Origin: Acrasis kona
Lineage: Eukaryota; Heterolobosea; Eutetramitea; Acrasida; Acrasidae
Direction: 5' to 3'
Assembly: GCA_026419775.2 (NCBI GenBank)
Contig: JAOPGA020001301.1
Coordinates: forward strand, 1-59,953
Length of the DNA: 59,953 nucleotides
Under the pieces are notes generated by a model, which was not told the DNA's origin, did not search any database, and saw only the letters and a list, made by a program, of their open reading frames with translations. Position 1 is the first letter of the stretch; the number at the start of each line of letters is the position of its first letter. Below are positions 42,695 to 50,667 of this stretch, piece after piece. Position numbers and translations under genes: made by a program.

Positions 42695-42750
42695 GTTCGC
42701 TTATATCAGTTGGTGACTCAAAATCTAATAATAGATAGCTGCTTTATGAT
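42695..42750 (+). other. Putative 5' half of an interrupted tRNA
   Basis: GTTCGCT (42695-42701) is followed by TA, TATCAGTTGGT and, after an enlarged D-loop, GATA-G-CTGCT (42734-42743). The sequence ends exactly where the inverted repeat begins. GTTCGCT pairs 7/7 (one G-U) with AGCGAAT at 45135-45141, and CTGCT pairs 5/5 (one G-U) with GGCAG at 45108-45112. The layout matches the intact tRNA-Val at 26838-26911. Confidence 0.45.
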
Positions 42751-43060
42751 CAGTCAACTACGTTGTGGATATGGACACCAAGAAGTACAAGACAGTAACC
42801 GACATTTTCGGTACTCAAGCACAGCACTTTAAAGAGCTGTAAGGGCAATTAGAAGGGTATTACCATTCTTCTAACGTAGTCGTGGGACGTTAAAAAGCAC
42901 GAGTCCTTGAAACTATTTCGGTTACCGAAGGTAGGGGACTATAAAAATACATACTTTCAAACGTAGTGGTGGGACGTTAAAAAGCACTAAACAGTCTTTT
43001 CATGAAGCAAGACTTTAAAGAATTCTTCATCGTAGTAGTGGGACGTTAAAAAACACTATC
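42751..43060. repeat. Left terminal inverted repeat
   Basis: This arm carries three direct copies of CGTAGT[CGA]GTGGGACGTTAAAA(A)(G/A)CAC, at 42875-42900, 42962-42986 and 43031-43056. Its outer 90 bp read as the end of an open frame (MDTKKYKTVTDIFGTQAQHF then stop), which the right arm repeats with a 1-nt deletion. The arm may thus include a captured or former coding end. Confidence 0.8.
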
Positions 43061-43194
43061 ATTTCTGAACATTACATAATTACTAATAAGTAATTTAGGT
43101 TTTATTATATAAACCGAACCCATTTGATAGCAGGGACAGGCCCTGCACTCAGGTAGCTGTCCGCTACGCCGACATCGACCATCGACTGTTAAAG

Positions 43195-43290
43195 ATATTA
43201 ACCGAACAAACAGGTTTCGTGATTAACCGAACCAACAATTCACGTGATTAACTGAACTTACAATCCACGTGATTAACTGAACCAATGGCC
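43195..43290. repeat. Tandem repeat, unit about 29 bp, four copies
   Basis: The phrase TTAACCGAAC / TTAACTGAAC recurs four times, spaced about 25-30 bp apart and separated by AACAATTCACGTGA-like spacers. It lies just inside the left arm and is followed by the repeat-bearing ORF. No coding potential. Confidence 0.6.
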
Positions 43291-43428
43291 GGTCAAGTAT
43301 TGGAGTACTTTGCTATATAGAGTGGGGTACGAGACTTCTCAACTTCTATCGGCAACATTGAAACTCTACTTTGGACACAAATGTTCAAGAGCACTACTTG
43401 TACAATTATAGAGTAATAAATTCGTCCA

Positions 43429-44043
43429 ATGATTGAAAGATTGTTGGGGTCATATTTGGCCATCAAAGTGTTCTTTTTATTTTATCATAAGTGGGTACAT
43501 TTTATCACAAGTGGGTACATTTATCACGAATGGACACACGTTCATCACGAGTGGGTACATTCATCACGAGTGGATACATTCATCACAAGTGGGCACACAT
43601 TCATCACGAGTGGGTACATTTATCACGAATGGACACACGTTCATCACGAGTGGGTACATTCATCACGAGTGGATACATTCATCACAAGTGGGCAACCCTG
43701 CCAAGAGTTGAACTTTCTGGCCTATCGCTTAGATTTTGCGAATCATCAAATCTACATGAAGGATACGATTGTGGCTCAAGCGATTGAAGCAGTACTTCAA
43801 GCATATGGTCGAGGCTACGTGACCGAGAGCGATTTAAATTGTCTTAGTGGTACGGTATGTGGGTCCATTCGAGTGAGTGAGATCCGTCAACAACTCAAAG
43901 GTTTGCTTGGACAGATTCGCCAACAAGGATTTATGAGTACCTCGTGTAAAGATGCGATGGTTGCGTGTTTGCAAAAGGTATATACTACCCCTTGTGATGC
44001 TGAGGATTGTGGAGTGGTTTACAAAAGTAAATATCAAAATTGA
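43429..44043 (+). CDS. Element-encoded ORF with His/Trp-rich tandem repeats
   Basis: A 204-residue frame beginning with ATG. Residues 20-88 are tandem repeats of about 6-7 residues (HHEWVH, SSRVDTFITSG) encoded by a 19-20-bp unit. These are arranged in a 99-bp higher-order repeat (copies start at 43521 and 43620), an exact 33 codons. The last 110 residues are non-repetitive and protein-like (AQAIEAVLQAYGRGYVTESD, then IRQQLKGLLGQIRQQGFMS). I know no homologue. It could be an accessory protein of the element or a host fragment carried by it. AATAAA lies a few bases after the stop. Confidence 0.45.
   Translation: MIERLLGSYLAIKVFFLFYHKWVHFITSGYIYHEWTHVHHEWVHSSRVDTFITSGHTFITSGYIYHEWTHVHHEWVHSSRVDTFITSGQPCQELNFLAYRLDFANHQIYMKDTIVAQAIEAVLQAYGRGYVTESDLNCLSGTVCGSIRVSEIRQQLKGLLGQIRQQGFMSTSCKDAMVACLQKVYTTPCDAEDCGVVYKSKYQN
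43480..43694. repeat. Short-period tandem array with 99-bp higher-order unit
   Basis: The basic unit is about 19-20 bp (CATCACGAGTGGGTACATT and variants with GGATACATT or GGACACACG), about ten copies. The two 99-bp blocks are nearly identical (43521-43619 and 43620-43694+), which shows recent duplication. Confidence 0.85.
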
Positions 44044-44109
44044 TTGAATAAATTGATTGATTTCCCAATCTATTTCTGTTTGTGAAGGAGTGAGGCTTTA
44101 GCCGAACGA

Positions 44110-44232
44110 CGTGCCCACGAAAGGAACAATACGTGCCCACGAAAGGAACAATACGTTCCCACGAAAGGAACAATACATGCCCGAAAGGAACAATACGTAC
44201 CCACGAAAGATACAATACGTAGCCATGAAAAA
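44110..44232. repeat. 22-bp tandem array, about five to six copies
   Basis: The unit is CGTGCCCACGAAAGGAACAATA with progressive decay (CATGCCCGAAAGG, CGTACCCACGAAAGA). It shares the core GCCCACGAAAGGA with the array at 44558-44680. Confidence 0.85.
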
Positions 44233-44557
44233 CTTTCATGACAGCTTCAAATGTAGCAACAGACAAATAAACAATGATTCTGTTACATGAATGGGTTACC
44301 ATTTCTGTTTGATAGGAAGAGTAGATAATCCTATTTTTTAAAAAGTGATTCACAAATGAAAGGACACTTAAATGGCCCATAATATAGACCCCATTGATCA
44401 TAATGATCTTTGGTTTAATTTATTCTAAATACATTAAAGTATATGAATCCAAAGTTCGATCAAGTTCTGATATTAGGCCATGCAACCAGCGAGGCAGATT
44501 ATATTACATATGTTGTCCATAGTGCTTTTCAATAGGAGCGTGGCGTAAGCCGTGCGA

Positions 44558-44680
44558 CGTGCCCACGAAAGGAGCTACTCACATGAAAAGGAACTAGTGT
44601 TGCCCACGAAAGGAGCTACTCACATGAAAAGGAACTAGTGTTGCCCACGAAAGGAGCTCTACTCACATGAAAAGGAACGA
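44558..44680. repeat. 41-bp tandem array, three copies
   Basis: The unit begins GCCCACGAAAGGAGCTACTC and continues through ACATGAAAAGGAACTAGTGTT, repeated three times with the last copy carrying a 2-bp insertion. It probably derives from the same seed as the 22-bp array. Confidence 0.85.
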
Positions 44681-44719
44681 TTCATCTAGAATGTTGAGAA
44701 ATAAAATGTCGGTTTGAAA

Positions 44720-45084
44720 ATGAAATTTCTAGTGTTTTTTAACGTCCCACTACTACGAATGAAGTCTTGCTTCATTAAGAATGGTTTAGTGTTTTTTAAC
44801 GTCCCACTACTACGATGAAGAATTCTTTAAAGTCTTGCTTCATGAAAAGACTATTTAGTGCTTTTTAACGTCCCACCACTACGTTTGAAAGTATGTATTT
44901 TTTATAGTCCCCTACCTTCGGTAAATGAAGGACTCGTGCTTTTTAACGTCCCACGACTACGTTAGAAGAGTGATAATACCCCTCTGATGGCTCTTACAGC
45001 TCTTAAAGTGCTGTGCTTGAGTACCGAAAAAGTCGGTTACTGCCTTGTACTTCTTGGTGTCCATATCCACAACATGGTTGACTG
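44720..45084. repeat. Right terminal inverted repeat
   Basis: Reverse complement of the left arm with one additional copy of the 26-bp motif (four copies: 44733-44757, 44789-44814, 44859-44883 and 44936-44961). Indels against the left arm are few: a gap at the GAAACTATTTCGG stretch and small changes elsewhere. Confidence 0.8.
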
Positions 45085-45148
45085 GGATGCTAACACTTAT
45101 GTATATCGGCAGAGGTCGTCGGTTCGATTCCGGCAGCGAATACGTTTT
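45085..45148 (+). other. Putative 3' half of an interrupted tRNA
   Basis: After the right arm comes CTAACAC (45090-45096, a tRNA-Val-like anticodon loop with AAC), a spacer of about 11 nt, GGCAG-AGGTC, a perfect T-arm (GTCGG-TTCGATT-CCGGC, 45118-45134), acceptor AGCGAAT, discriminator A and a TTTT run at 45145. The B box GGTTCGATTCC is canonical. The spacer position matches the standard tRNA intron site (37/38). Together with 42695-42750 it forms one cloverleaf split by the element. Confidence 0.5.
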
Positions 45149-45445
45149 GCATGATGATGGTAATGTGTGGGATGGTGTTGATCCTTCGATGGTATCTATG
45201 TTCGTCTGTGGGGACATTTTTGAAGTCGTTACCGTTGTTGTTGTTGATGTTGCATTGTTTTAGTGCTGTTGTAAGAGGTATCGCGGCGTACAGATTTGAA
45301 TCAGTTAGAACAAGTTAGTCTCCGCTAGACGTCTGTCTTTTGACATCAAAAAATCAAATGTCGACGGTCGTAGTTGTCTCATAGTTGGTATTTACACCAA
45401 TGAGTCTAAAAGTATGATTCGATCCGCACTCCTCTTGCGGTATCA

Positions 45446-45850
45446 TTAAATTGTTGCATTCATCGCATAATGTTCTTCTGCTTGTACTTGTCCATTTAAA
45501 CGTTCAAAGTATCTATCTTGTAACGAATCTCTTGAGATGAGCTGTCGTTCCTTCATGATGACAAAATGATTTAAACGTATGGGAATGACTTGTAATTGTG
45601 CTGATCCAACCCCAAAACTGTTGATGGTCAAAGTTTTTTCCTTTGGCAAATGTATAGGAGAATCAATTTCACATCCATTAGCATCATTGTTTTTCAATGT
45701 TGGGTGACGAAATGGGATTAACGGGAACCAGAATGTCTCAGGGCGGCCATGTTGGAATAAATTTTGTATAGCGGGGGCTTGATGTTGATCTTGTTACAAA
45801 TGTATTCTGGAAATGTTGTGGGTAGTGTTTGTTGGTCTTGTGATTGCTGC
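45446..45850 (-). pseudogene. Frameshifted coding remnant of unknown family
   Basis: On the minus strand a frame reading QTLPTTFPEYICNK switches (one-base lesion near 45790) to one reading QNLFQHGRPETFWFPLIPF ... KEKTLTINSFGVGSAQLQ ... AEEHYAMNATI and stop. No ATG start is visible. The protein-like character and lack of intact start mark it as a degenerate gene within the repeat island; no family recognised. Confidence 0.4.
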
Positions 45851-45974
45851 AAAAGGTGAGGGAAAGTGTAATGCAATTAATGTATCCGCTAGTAATAATG
45901 CATGATCCGATGTTTGCGTAATATAAATATATGTTAGTATGCTCAGTGCGGTGTGGTAATGTTTTACGTCGATA

Positions 45975-46058
45975 TATTTAGCTATGATCGGTCAACTACG
46001 TTGTGGGATGCTTTAATAAAAAAGGAAATCGGTTCGATTCTAGCAGCGAATCTGGTTA
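45975..46058 (+). repeat. Degenerate relative of the tRNA/element junction
   Basis: TATGATCGGTCAACTACGTT, then GTGGGATGCT, then CGGTTCGATTCTAGCAGCGA reproduce, without the 2.3-kb element, the left flank plus the right flank of the interrupted tRNA. The T-stem is mutated, so it cannot fold well. It resembles an empty or healed site, or a solo remnant. Confidence 0.5.
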
Positions 46059-46199
46059 AAATACATGTAAAATGTTTAATGTTATTGATGCCTGGTTTTT
46101 TCATATTGTTGGACTCCAAATATCTCATCAACGAGTGTCAAATTCATTAAAACAATTTTTGTTAAAAAACAACAAGACAATAAAGTAGAATACAGTTCT

Positions 46200-48158
46200 T
46201 TATCTTCTTCTTGGGGCGCTTCTTCTAGCGGATGATCCTGAGCTTTGACGTCTAGGTTGGCTTCTACCGCCTTGGGCTCTACCACCTTGTGATCTGCCAC
46301 CTTGGCGTCTACCGCCTTGGGCTCTTCCACCGCGACGTAGGCCACCTTGGGCTCTACCACCTTGGCGTCTTCCACCACGTTGGGTTCTACCTCCACGGCT
46401 ACCACGACGTTGACCTCCTCTTCCTTGGCGACCTCCACGTTGGGCTCTGCCACCTCTTCCACCACGGCGTTGACCTCCGCGGCCTCCACGTCTGCCTTGT
46501 CTACCACCGCGACCTCCACGGCGTTGACCACCTCTTCCTTGGCGGCCAGATCTGCCTCCACGGCCACCACGACGTTGACCACCACGTTGACCTCTTCCAC
46601 CGCGTCTGCCTCTGTTTTGGCGACCTCCACGGCGTTGACCTCTTCCACCGCGTTGGCCTCTGCCTCCACGTCTGCTTTGTCTGCCGCCACGTCTGGCTCC
46701 ACGTCTGCCTCTGTTTTGTCTACCGCCGCGTCTGTTTTGGCGACCACCACGTTGACGTCTACCTTGGCGACCGGATCTTCCACCGCGTCTGCCTCTGTTT
46801 TGACGTCCTCCACGTTGACGTCTACCTTGGCGACCTCCACGTCTGTTTTGTCTACCTCCGCGTCTGCCTCTGTTTTGTCTACCTCCGCGTCTGCCTCTGT
46901 TTTGTCTACCTCCGCGACGTTGACCTCTTCCACCGCGTTGGCCTCTGCCTCCACGTCTGTTTTGTCTGCCTTGACGGCCTCCACGTCTCCCTCTGTTTTG
47001 TCTACCGCCGCGTCTGTTTTGGCGACCACCACGTTGACGTCTACCTTGGCGACCTCCACGTCTGTTTTGTCTACCTCCGCGTCTGTTATGACCAGCTCTT
47101 CCACCACGTCTGCCCCCACGTCTGTTTTGTCTACCGCCACGTCTTCCTCTGTTTTGTCTTCCACCACGTCTGCCTCTGTTTTGGCGACCTCCGCGCTGAC
47201 GTCTACCTTGGCGACCTCCACGACGTTGACCTCTTCCACCACGTCTGCCTCTGTTTTGGCGACCACCTCTTCCACCACGTCTGCCTCCACGTCTGTTTTG
47301 TCTTCCACCACGTCTTCCTCTGTTTTGGCGACCTCCACGTTGGCGTCTACCAGCTCTTCCACCACGTTGACGTCTGCCTTGGCGGCCTCCGCGTCTGTTT
47401 TGTCTGCTTCCGCGTCTTCCTCTGTTTTGGCGACCTCCACGTTGACGTCTACCTTGACGGCCGGACTTTCCACGACCTCTTTGTTTCTTTTGTGGTCTTT
47501 CTTGTGGTTGTTGTGGCTCCTGTTGGCCTGCATCACCGCCTTGCTCGGGTTCTTGTTGACCTGCATCACCACCTTCTTGTTCGGGTTGTTCGCCTTCACC
47601 TTCTGGTTGTTCTTGTTGACCTTCACTTTCACCTTCGGGTTGTTCGCCCTCTGGTTGTTCACCTTCACCTTCACCTTCGGGTTGTTCTTGCTCAGGTTGT
47701 TCACCCTCACCCTCACCTTCTTGTTGAGGTTCTTCTTGCTCTGGTTGCTCTTGCTCTCCCTCTTGTTCTGGTTGTTCACCTTCTTGTTCTGGTTGTTCAC
47801 CTTCTTGTTCGGGTTGCTCTTGCTCTGGCTGTTCCTCTTCAGGTTGTGGTTGTTCCTCTTGCTCGCCCTCTTGTTCGGGTTGTTCACCTTCTTGTTCGGG
47901 TTGTTGCTCTTCATTGTCTTCACCACCAACTGGTTGGATGGCTCTTTCCAATCTTTGTTGCAAATTTTCCTCAAGAGCGTGCAGTCTCTCTTGTGCTAAT
48001 CTTATGCCTGCATTTTGTACTGGCTTTCTAACTTGTTGGTCTAGGAAGTTTAGGACTTGTTGTTTGGTGAGCTTAGTCTTTGTCTTTGCTGCCTGGACGG
48101 TGTTCAAGGCACAAAGGCACAAAGTGGCCAACAACAAAAAGGCAAGGAAGAACCTCAT
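46200..48158 (-). CDS. Secreted polyampholyte: acidic E/Q/P block then RGG block
   Basis: The ATG at 48158 starts a signal peptide (MRFFLAFLLLATLCLC); 652 residues. About residues 25-85 are a helical ordered part (LTKQQVLNFLDQQVRK). An acidic tract of EGEQPEQ-type repeats follows to about residue 225. The remaining 430 residues are almost only Arg, Gly and Gln (GRQNRRGGRQGRRQ units). Separate acidic and basic halves in one secreted chain favour self-coacervation, adhesion or binding of polyanions such as extracellular DNA or glycans; this is inference. RGG tracts are normally nuclear/RNA-binding, so the signal peptide is the surprise. Confidence 0.75.
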   Translation of the reverse strand: MRFFLAFLLLATLCLCALNTVQAAKTKTKLTKQQVLNFLDQQVRKPVQNAGIRLAQERLHALEENLQQRLERAIQPVGGEDNEEQQPEQEGEQPEQEGEQEEQPQPEEEQPEQEQPEQEGEQPEQEGEQPEQEGEQEQPEQEEPQQEGEGEGEQPEQEQPEGEGEGEQPEGEQPEGESEGQQEQPEGEGEQPEQEGGDAGQQEPEQGGDAGQQEPQQPQERPQKKQRGRGKSGRQGRRQRGGRQNRGRRGSRQNRRGGRQGRRQRGGRAGRRQRGGRQNRGRRGGRQNRRGGRRGGRGGRQNRGRRGGRGQRRGGRQGRRQRGGRQNRGRRGGRQNRGRRGGRQNRRGGRRGGRAGHNRRGGRQNRRGGRQGRRQRGGRQNRRGGRQNRGRRGGRQGRQNRRGGRGQRGGRGQRRGGRQNRGRRGGRQNRGRRGGRQNRRGGRQGRRQRGGRQNRGRRGGRSGRQGRRQRGGRQNRRGGRQNRGRRGARRGGRQSRRGGRGQRGGRGQRRGGRQNRGRRGGRGQRGGQRRGGRGGRSGRQGRGGQRRGGRGGRQGRRGGRGGQRRGGRGGRAQRGGRQGRGGQRRGSRGGRTQRGGRRQGGRAQGGLRRGGRAQGGRRQGGRSQGGRAQGGRSQPRRQSSGSSARRSAPRRR

Positions 48159-48436
48159 GTTGTGGATTTTATAAATTTCTGTGATGAAGTTTTTGAACAC
48201 ATCTTACTTTTATATTGTAAATACATGTCAACATCTTTCAATCATTAACTTCAACGGAGTCTCAACTCCGATACCACCTTTCGTGGATGATTAGACCCCA
48301 AAGGCGAATGCCAACGATGATCAGAAGTTCGTTTGCGACTAGGGAATAAACATTTTTAGATAAAAATCTGTTGTAAGAAAGACCCGTCAATAAAAATCAC
48401 CGCCGATGATTACCATAACGTCCACGGTAACCGCAC

Positions 48437-48781
48437 TCAATATTTCCATTCAAAATCCCCACATTGCTTTTGTTGTGTATCGATTGACCTTCCAGCAATG
48501 TTGTGCTCCATGCTCTTGTTGTATAAGCCCTTCATGTGGGTGACAGCCTCTTGGCCATTGAATAACTGGCGATTGCAGGGGACAGAGGCATTTCGAGAGT
48601 AGTACCTGTCCAAGTTACCGGCGCCATTGTCCTTCTCTTATAGAGCCGCAAATACAGTTTGACATAATGTGAAATTTCTGAACTCATTCTCCAAAGCCAT
48701 TAACCTTATGCGGTCCTGCTCTCTTGCAATGTCATCTTTTCGAGGTCGTCCATATGCCGCTGCAAATAAAGGTTGAATCAT
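48437..48781 (-). pseudogene. Small gene with an in-frame stop, or a 21-24-nt intron
   Basis: From ATG at 48781 the frame reads MIQPLFAAAYGRPRKDD and runs 115 codons to a stop at 48437, but codon 48 is TAA (48638-48640). A GTATTT...AAG segment of 21 or 24 nt around the stop has GT-AG ends and a length divisible by three, so an ultra-short intron is possible. The second half (DRYYSRNASVPCNRQLFNG) is protein-like. No family recognised. Confidence 0.4.
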
Positions 48782-48951
48782 TTTGAGCCTTCAGAATGTT
48801 TATGGTCGAACAGTAATGTGGAGCACCTTATAGTCTATCTGGGTCTGGTATCAGTACAAGTTTCGTCCAGTCATCAATAAACACCGTACAGTTATAGAAT
48901 ATATAACAAATGGTAAAACAAGTTATAAAGAGAATATTTGTACAAAAATAT

Positions 48952-49773
48952 TTATCTGCGTGCTGCAATTTGTAACAAACCAGCAATTAGGTATAGACCT
49001 CCGGCAATGACCCACAAGACACCAGCTTGGGTTTGGAAAGATCTAGTTTCAGCTGCTCTTAAGAAACTGTGCCATGAGATGGATCCCAATAGCAATAGAA
49101 CTGATGCAACGGTGTACAAGACTGTAGCAATACCATTCAAATACAAGCTGGAAATCAAACTCTTTGGTGCTACTTGGAAGGTTCCGTTGGTGCGGCTGTT
49201 CATGTTACTCATAAATGTGTGGTACAAGAAAATACCATCAAGAATGGCACCGTAGTTGCGGAGTAAGAAGTAGGTCAAGATCAATGAGGAACCAATGATC
49301 CAGATGATAGTACCAGCGTTGAAAGTGTCGAATCTGGCACTTCCGGCTAACCACAGAGCGGCACCAATGATCATGAGGATGCTTCCAAGGAAGAAGGCTA
49401 TGCTTCCAAATATGTTCAAAAAGTGGTATGGTGTTCTTGAGTTCTTGTTTCCAAGGTCAAATCCTCCGATGAAGGAGAAGATTGATGCCAAGGTAAAGAA
49501 TGAGAAGGCGATGATCCAGAGAACACCGCTTGCTACATAGTGGTAGCCAAAGTCTGCCAAACTAATTGCAGCTCCAACTAGTAGAAGAACTCCACCAATG
49601 AACATGGATAGACCCATTAAGGCACCCATTATTTGTGATAAAACTTGTGATTTTGCTTCTACTGGCGCTGCATAAGCAGTTTGTGTGATGGTTGTTTGTG
49701 TGACAGTTGTGGCTCCTGGTCCGTCCAAGACCTTTGTTGGAATTGTTGTTGGTAGTGATGTTGTTGTGTTCAT
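48952..49773 (-). CDS. Multi-pass membrane protein, YrhK-like helices
   Basis: 273 residues with a Thr-rich N-terminus and about eight transmembrane helices in pairs. Three of them share an internal pattern NIFGSIAFFLGSILMIIGAA / GTIIWIIGSSLIL / GVLWVIAGGLYLIAG, which recalls the YrhK domain. The third loop holds TFMSNMNSRTNGTF. Likely a plasma- or endomembrane protein; no transport motif visible. Single exon with a true ATG. Confidence 0.6.
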   Translation of the reverse strand: MNTTTSLPTTIPTKVLDGPGATTVTQTTITQTAYAAPVEAKSQVLSQIMGALMGLSMFIGGVLLLVGAAISLADFGYHYVASGVLWIIAFSFFTLASIFSFIGGFDLGNKNSRTPYHFLNIFGSIAFFLGSILMIIGAALWLAGSARFDTFNAGTIIWIIGSSLILTYFLLRNYGAILDGIFLYHTFMSNMNSRTNGTFQVAPKSLISSLYLNGIATVLYTVASVLLLLGSISWHSFLRAAETRSFQTQAGVLWVIAGGLYLIAGLLQIAARR

Positions 49774-50165
49774 GTTGTGTTTTGTTGTGTTTTGTTGTGT
49801 GGGTCGTGATTAAGAAAAAGTTTCTTTAAATACATCTGAACTAAAAATAATTTACTAAAGATGGTTGAATAAGTATTTCCTATTATATAAGACTAAAAAT
49901 ACATAGAAGACTACAGTATTTCAATTTGAGTCCCTAGCTTAAGCTTCATTCACAAAACTGACAAAACTCTTCCATAAATGTTGTGGTGGCAACGACTCTT
50001 CTGGCTCTACAAGCCATTTATTTGCTTTTATTTTAAACATTTTATACGTTATGTCATCCTTGTGCTCTTGACTGCGCAGTTCCGTTGCGGTTTTGACAAC
50101 TCACAATTGTGCATTATTATTAGTAATAATTGTTTATTTGTAAATTTACATATAGCATTTTTATC
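49774..50165. other. Intergenic region, nothing recognised
   Basis: About 390 bp between the membrane-protein start and tRNA-Pro, AT-rich, with a GT-repeat leader (49775-49802) next to the ATG of the minus-strand gene. No further feature seen. Confidence 0.3.
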
Positions 50166-50237
50166 GGGATAATGGTCTAGTGGTATGATTTCCGCTTTGG
50201 GTGCGGAAGGTTACGGGTTCGATTCCCGTTTGTCCCC
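50166..50237 (+). tRNA. tRNA-Pro(TGG)
   Basis: Complete cloverleaf: acceptor GGGATAA/TTGTCCC, A box TGGTCTAGTGGT, anticodon stem TCCGC/GCGGA around TTTGGGT (anticodon TGG), T-arm ACGGG-TTCGATT-CCCGT, discriminator C, then a TTTTT terminator at 50238-50242. No intron. Confidence 0.96.
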
Positions 50238-50242
50238 TTTTT

Positions 50243-50667
50243 ACTATCTAAGCAACAATTGTGTGTTATGGCAACTATTGAGATTAAATTGAATGTATTG
50301 CTGATGTTCCATCAAATTTTAATTTTATATCGCCATTTACGTATCAAATTCAAAGAAACAAACATGTTTGGTGATGACGTCGTGATTTGTTTGAAGATTG
50401 CTTGAATATAGTCCCTACTTCGATAATTGCTAAAAAACAGGGTGTTTGCTATTAATTTGTGATTGGTTTACTTCTTAATGAATTCCGAAGGGGTTGGTTC
50501 ATGCGGATACCAAGCAGGACAAATTTTGGTACTCAATCAACATGTAGCATGGTCAACCGTCATAAATATCTAAAAAACCTTTTGTTCCACATACGCACAA
50601 CACATTTATGTGCAGCGAGTGCGCCGAATTAAATATTACATTGCATCAGTTCACATAAAATTCTTAC
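50243..50667. other. Intergenic / upstream region of the kinase gene
   Basis: About 420 bp of AT-rich sequence without a supported frame; the promoter and 5' UTR of the downstream kinase gene are expected here. Nothing else seen. Confidence 0.3.

Larger units (their letters stand above)
42751..45084. mobile_element. 2.3-kb element with long terminal inverted repeats
   Basis: The left arm (42751 to about 43060) and the right arm (45084 back to about 44720) are reverse complements with roughly 90% identity by eye. Both begin CAGTCAAC and continue through GTTGTGGATATGGACACC. Each arm contains several copies of a 26-bp motif ending GTGGGACGTTAAAAAGCAC. The interior holds four tandem arrays and one repeat-bearing ORF but no recognisable transposase. 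It behaves like a non-autonomous foldback/TIR transposon; a clear target-site duplication is not visible. The ends abut sequences that look like two halves of a tRNA gene. Confidence 0.75.

Noticed and set aside
42695-45148. CRISPR-like array
   Set aside because: Direct repeats exist, but the units are contiguous tandem repeats without unique spacers, and the genome is eukaryotic.
46082-47974. Second minus-strand frame of 630 codons (Asn/Lys then Val/Asp/Ala-rich)
   Set aside because: It is a frame shadow of the RGG gene without a plausible start context or ordered domain.
46347-47999. Long plus-strand frames (550 and 580 codons) opposite the RGG protein
   Set aside because: They are composed of Thr/Ser/Ala or His/Val/Leu repeats dictated by the opposite-strand codons, and lack conserved motifs. 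Only the minus-strand frame has a signal peptide and ordered N-terminus.
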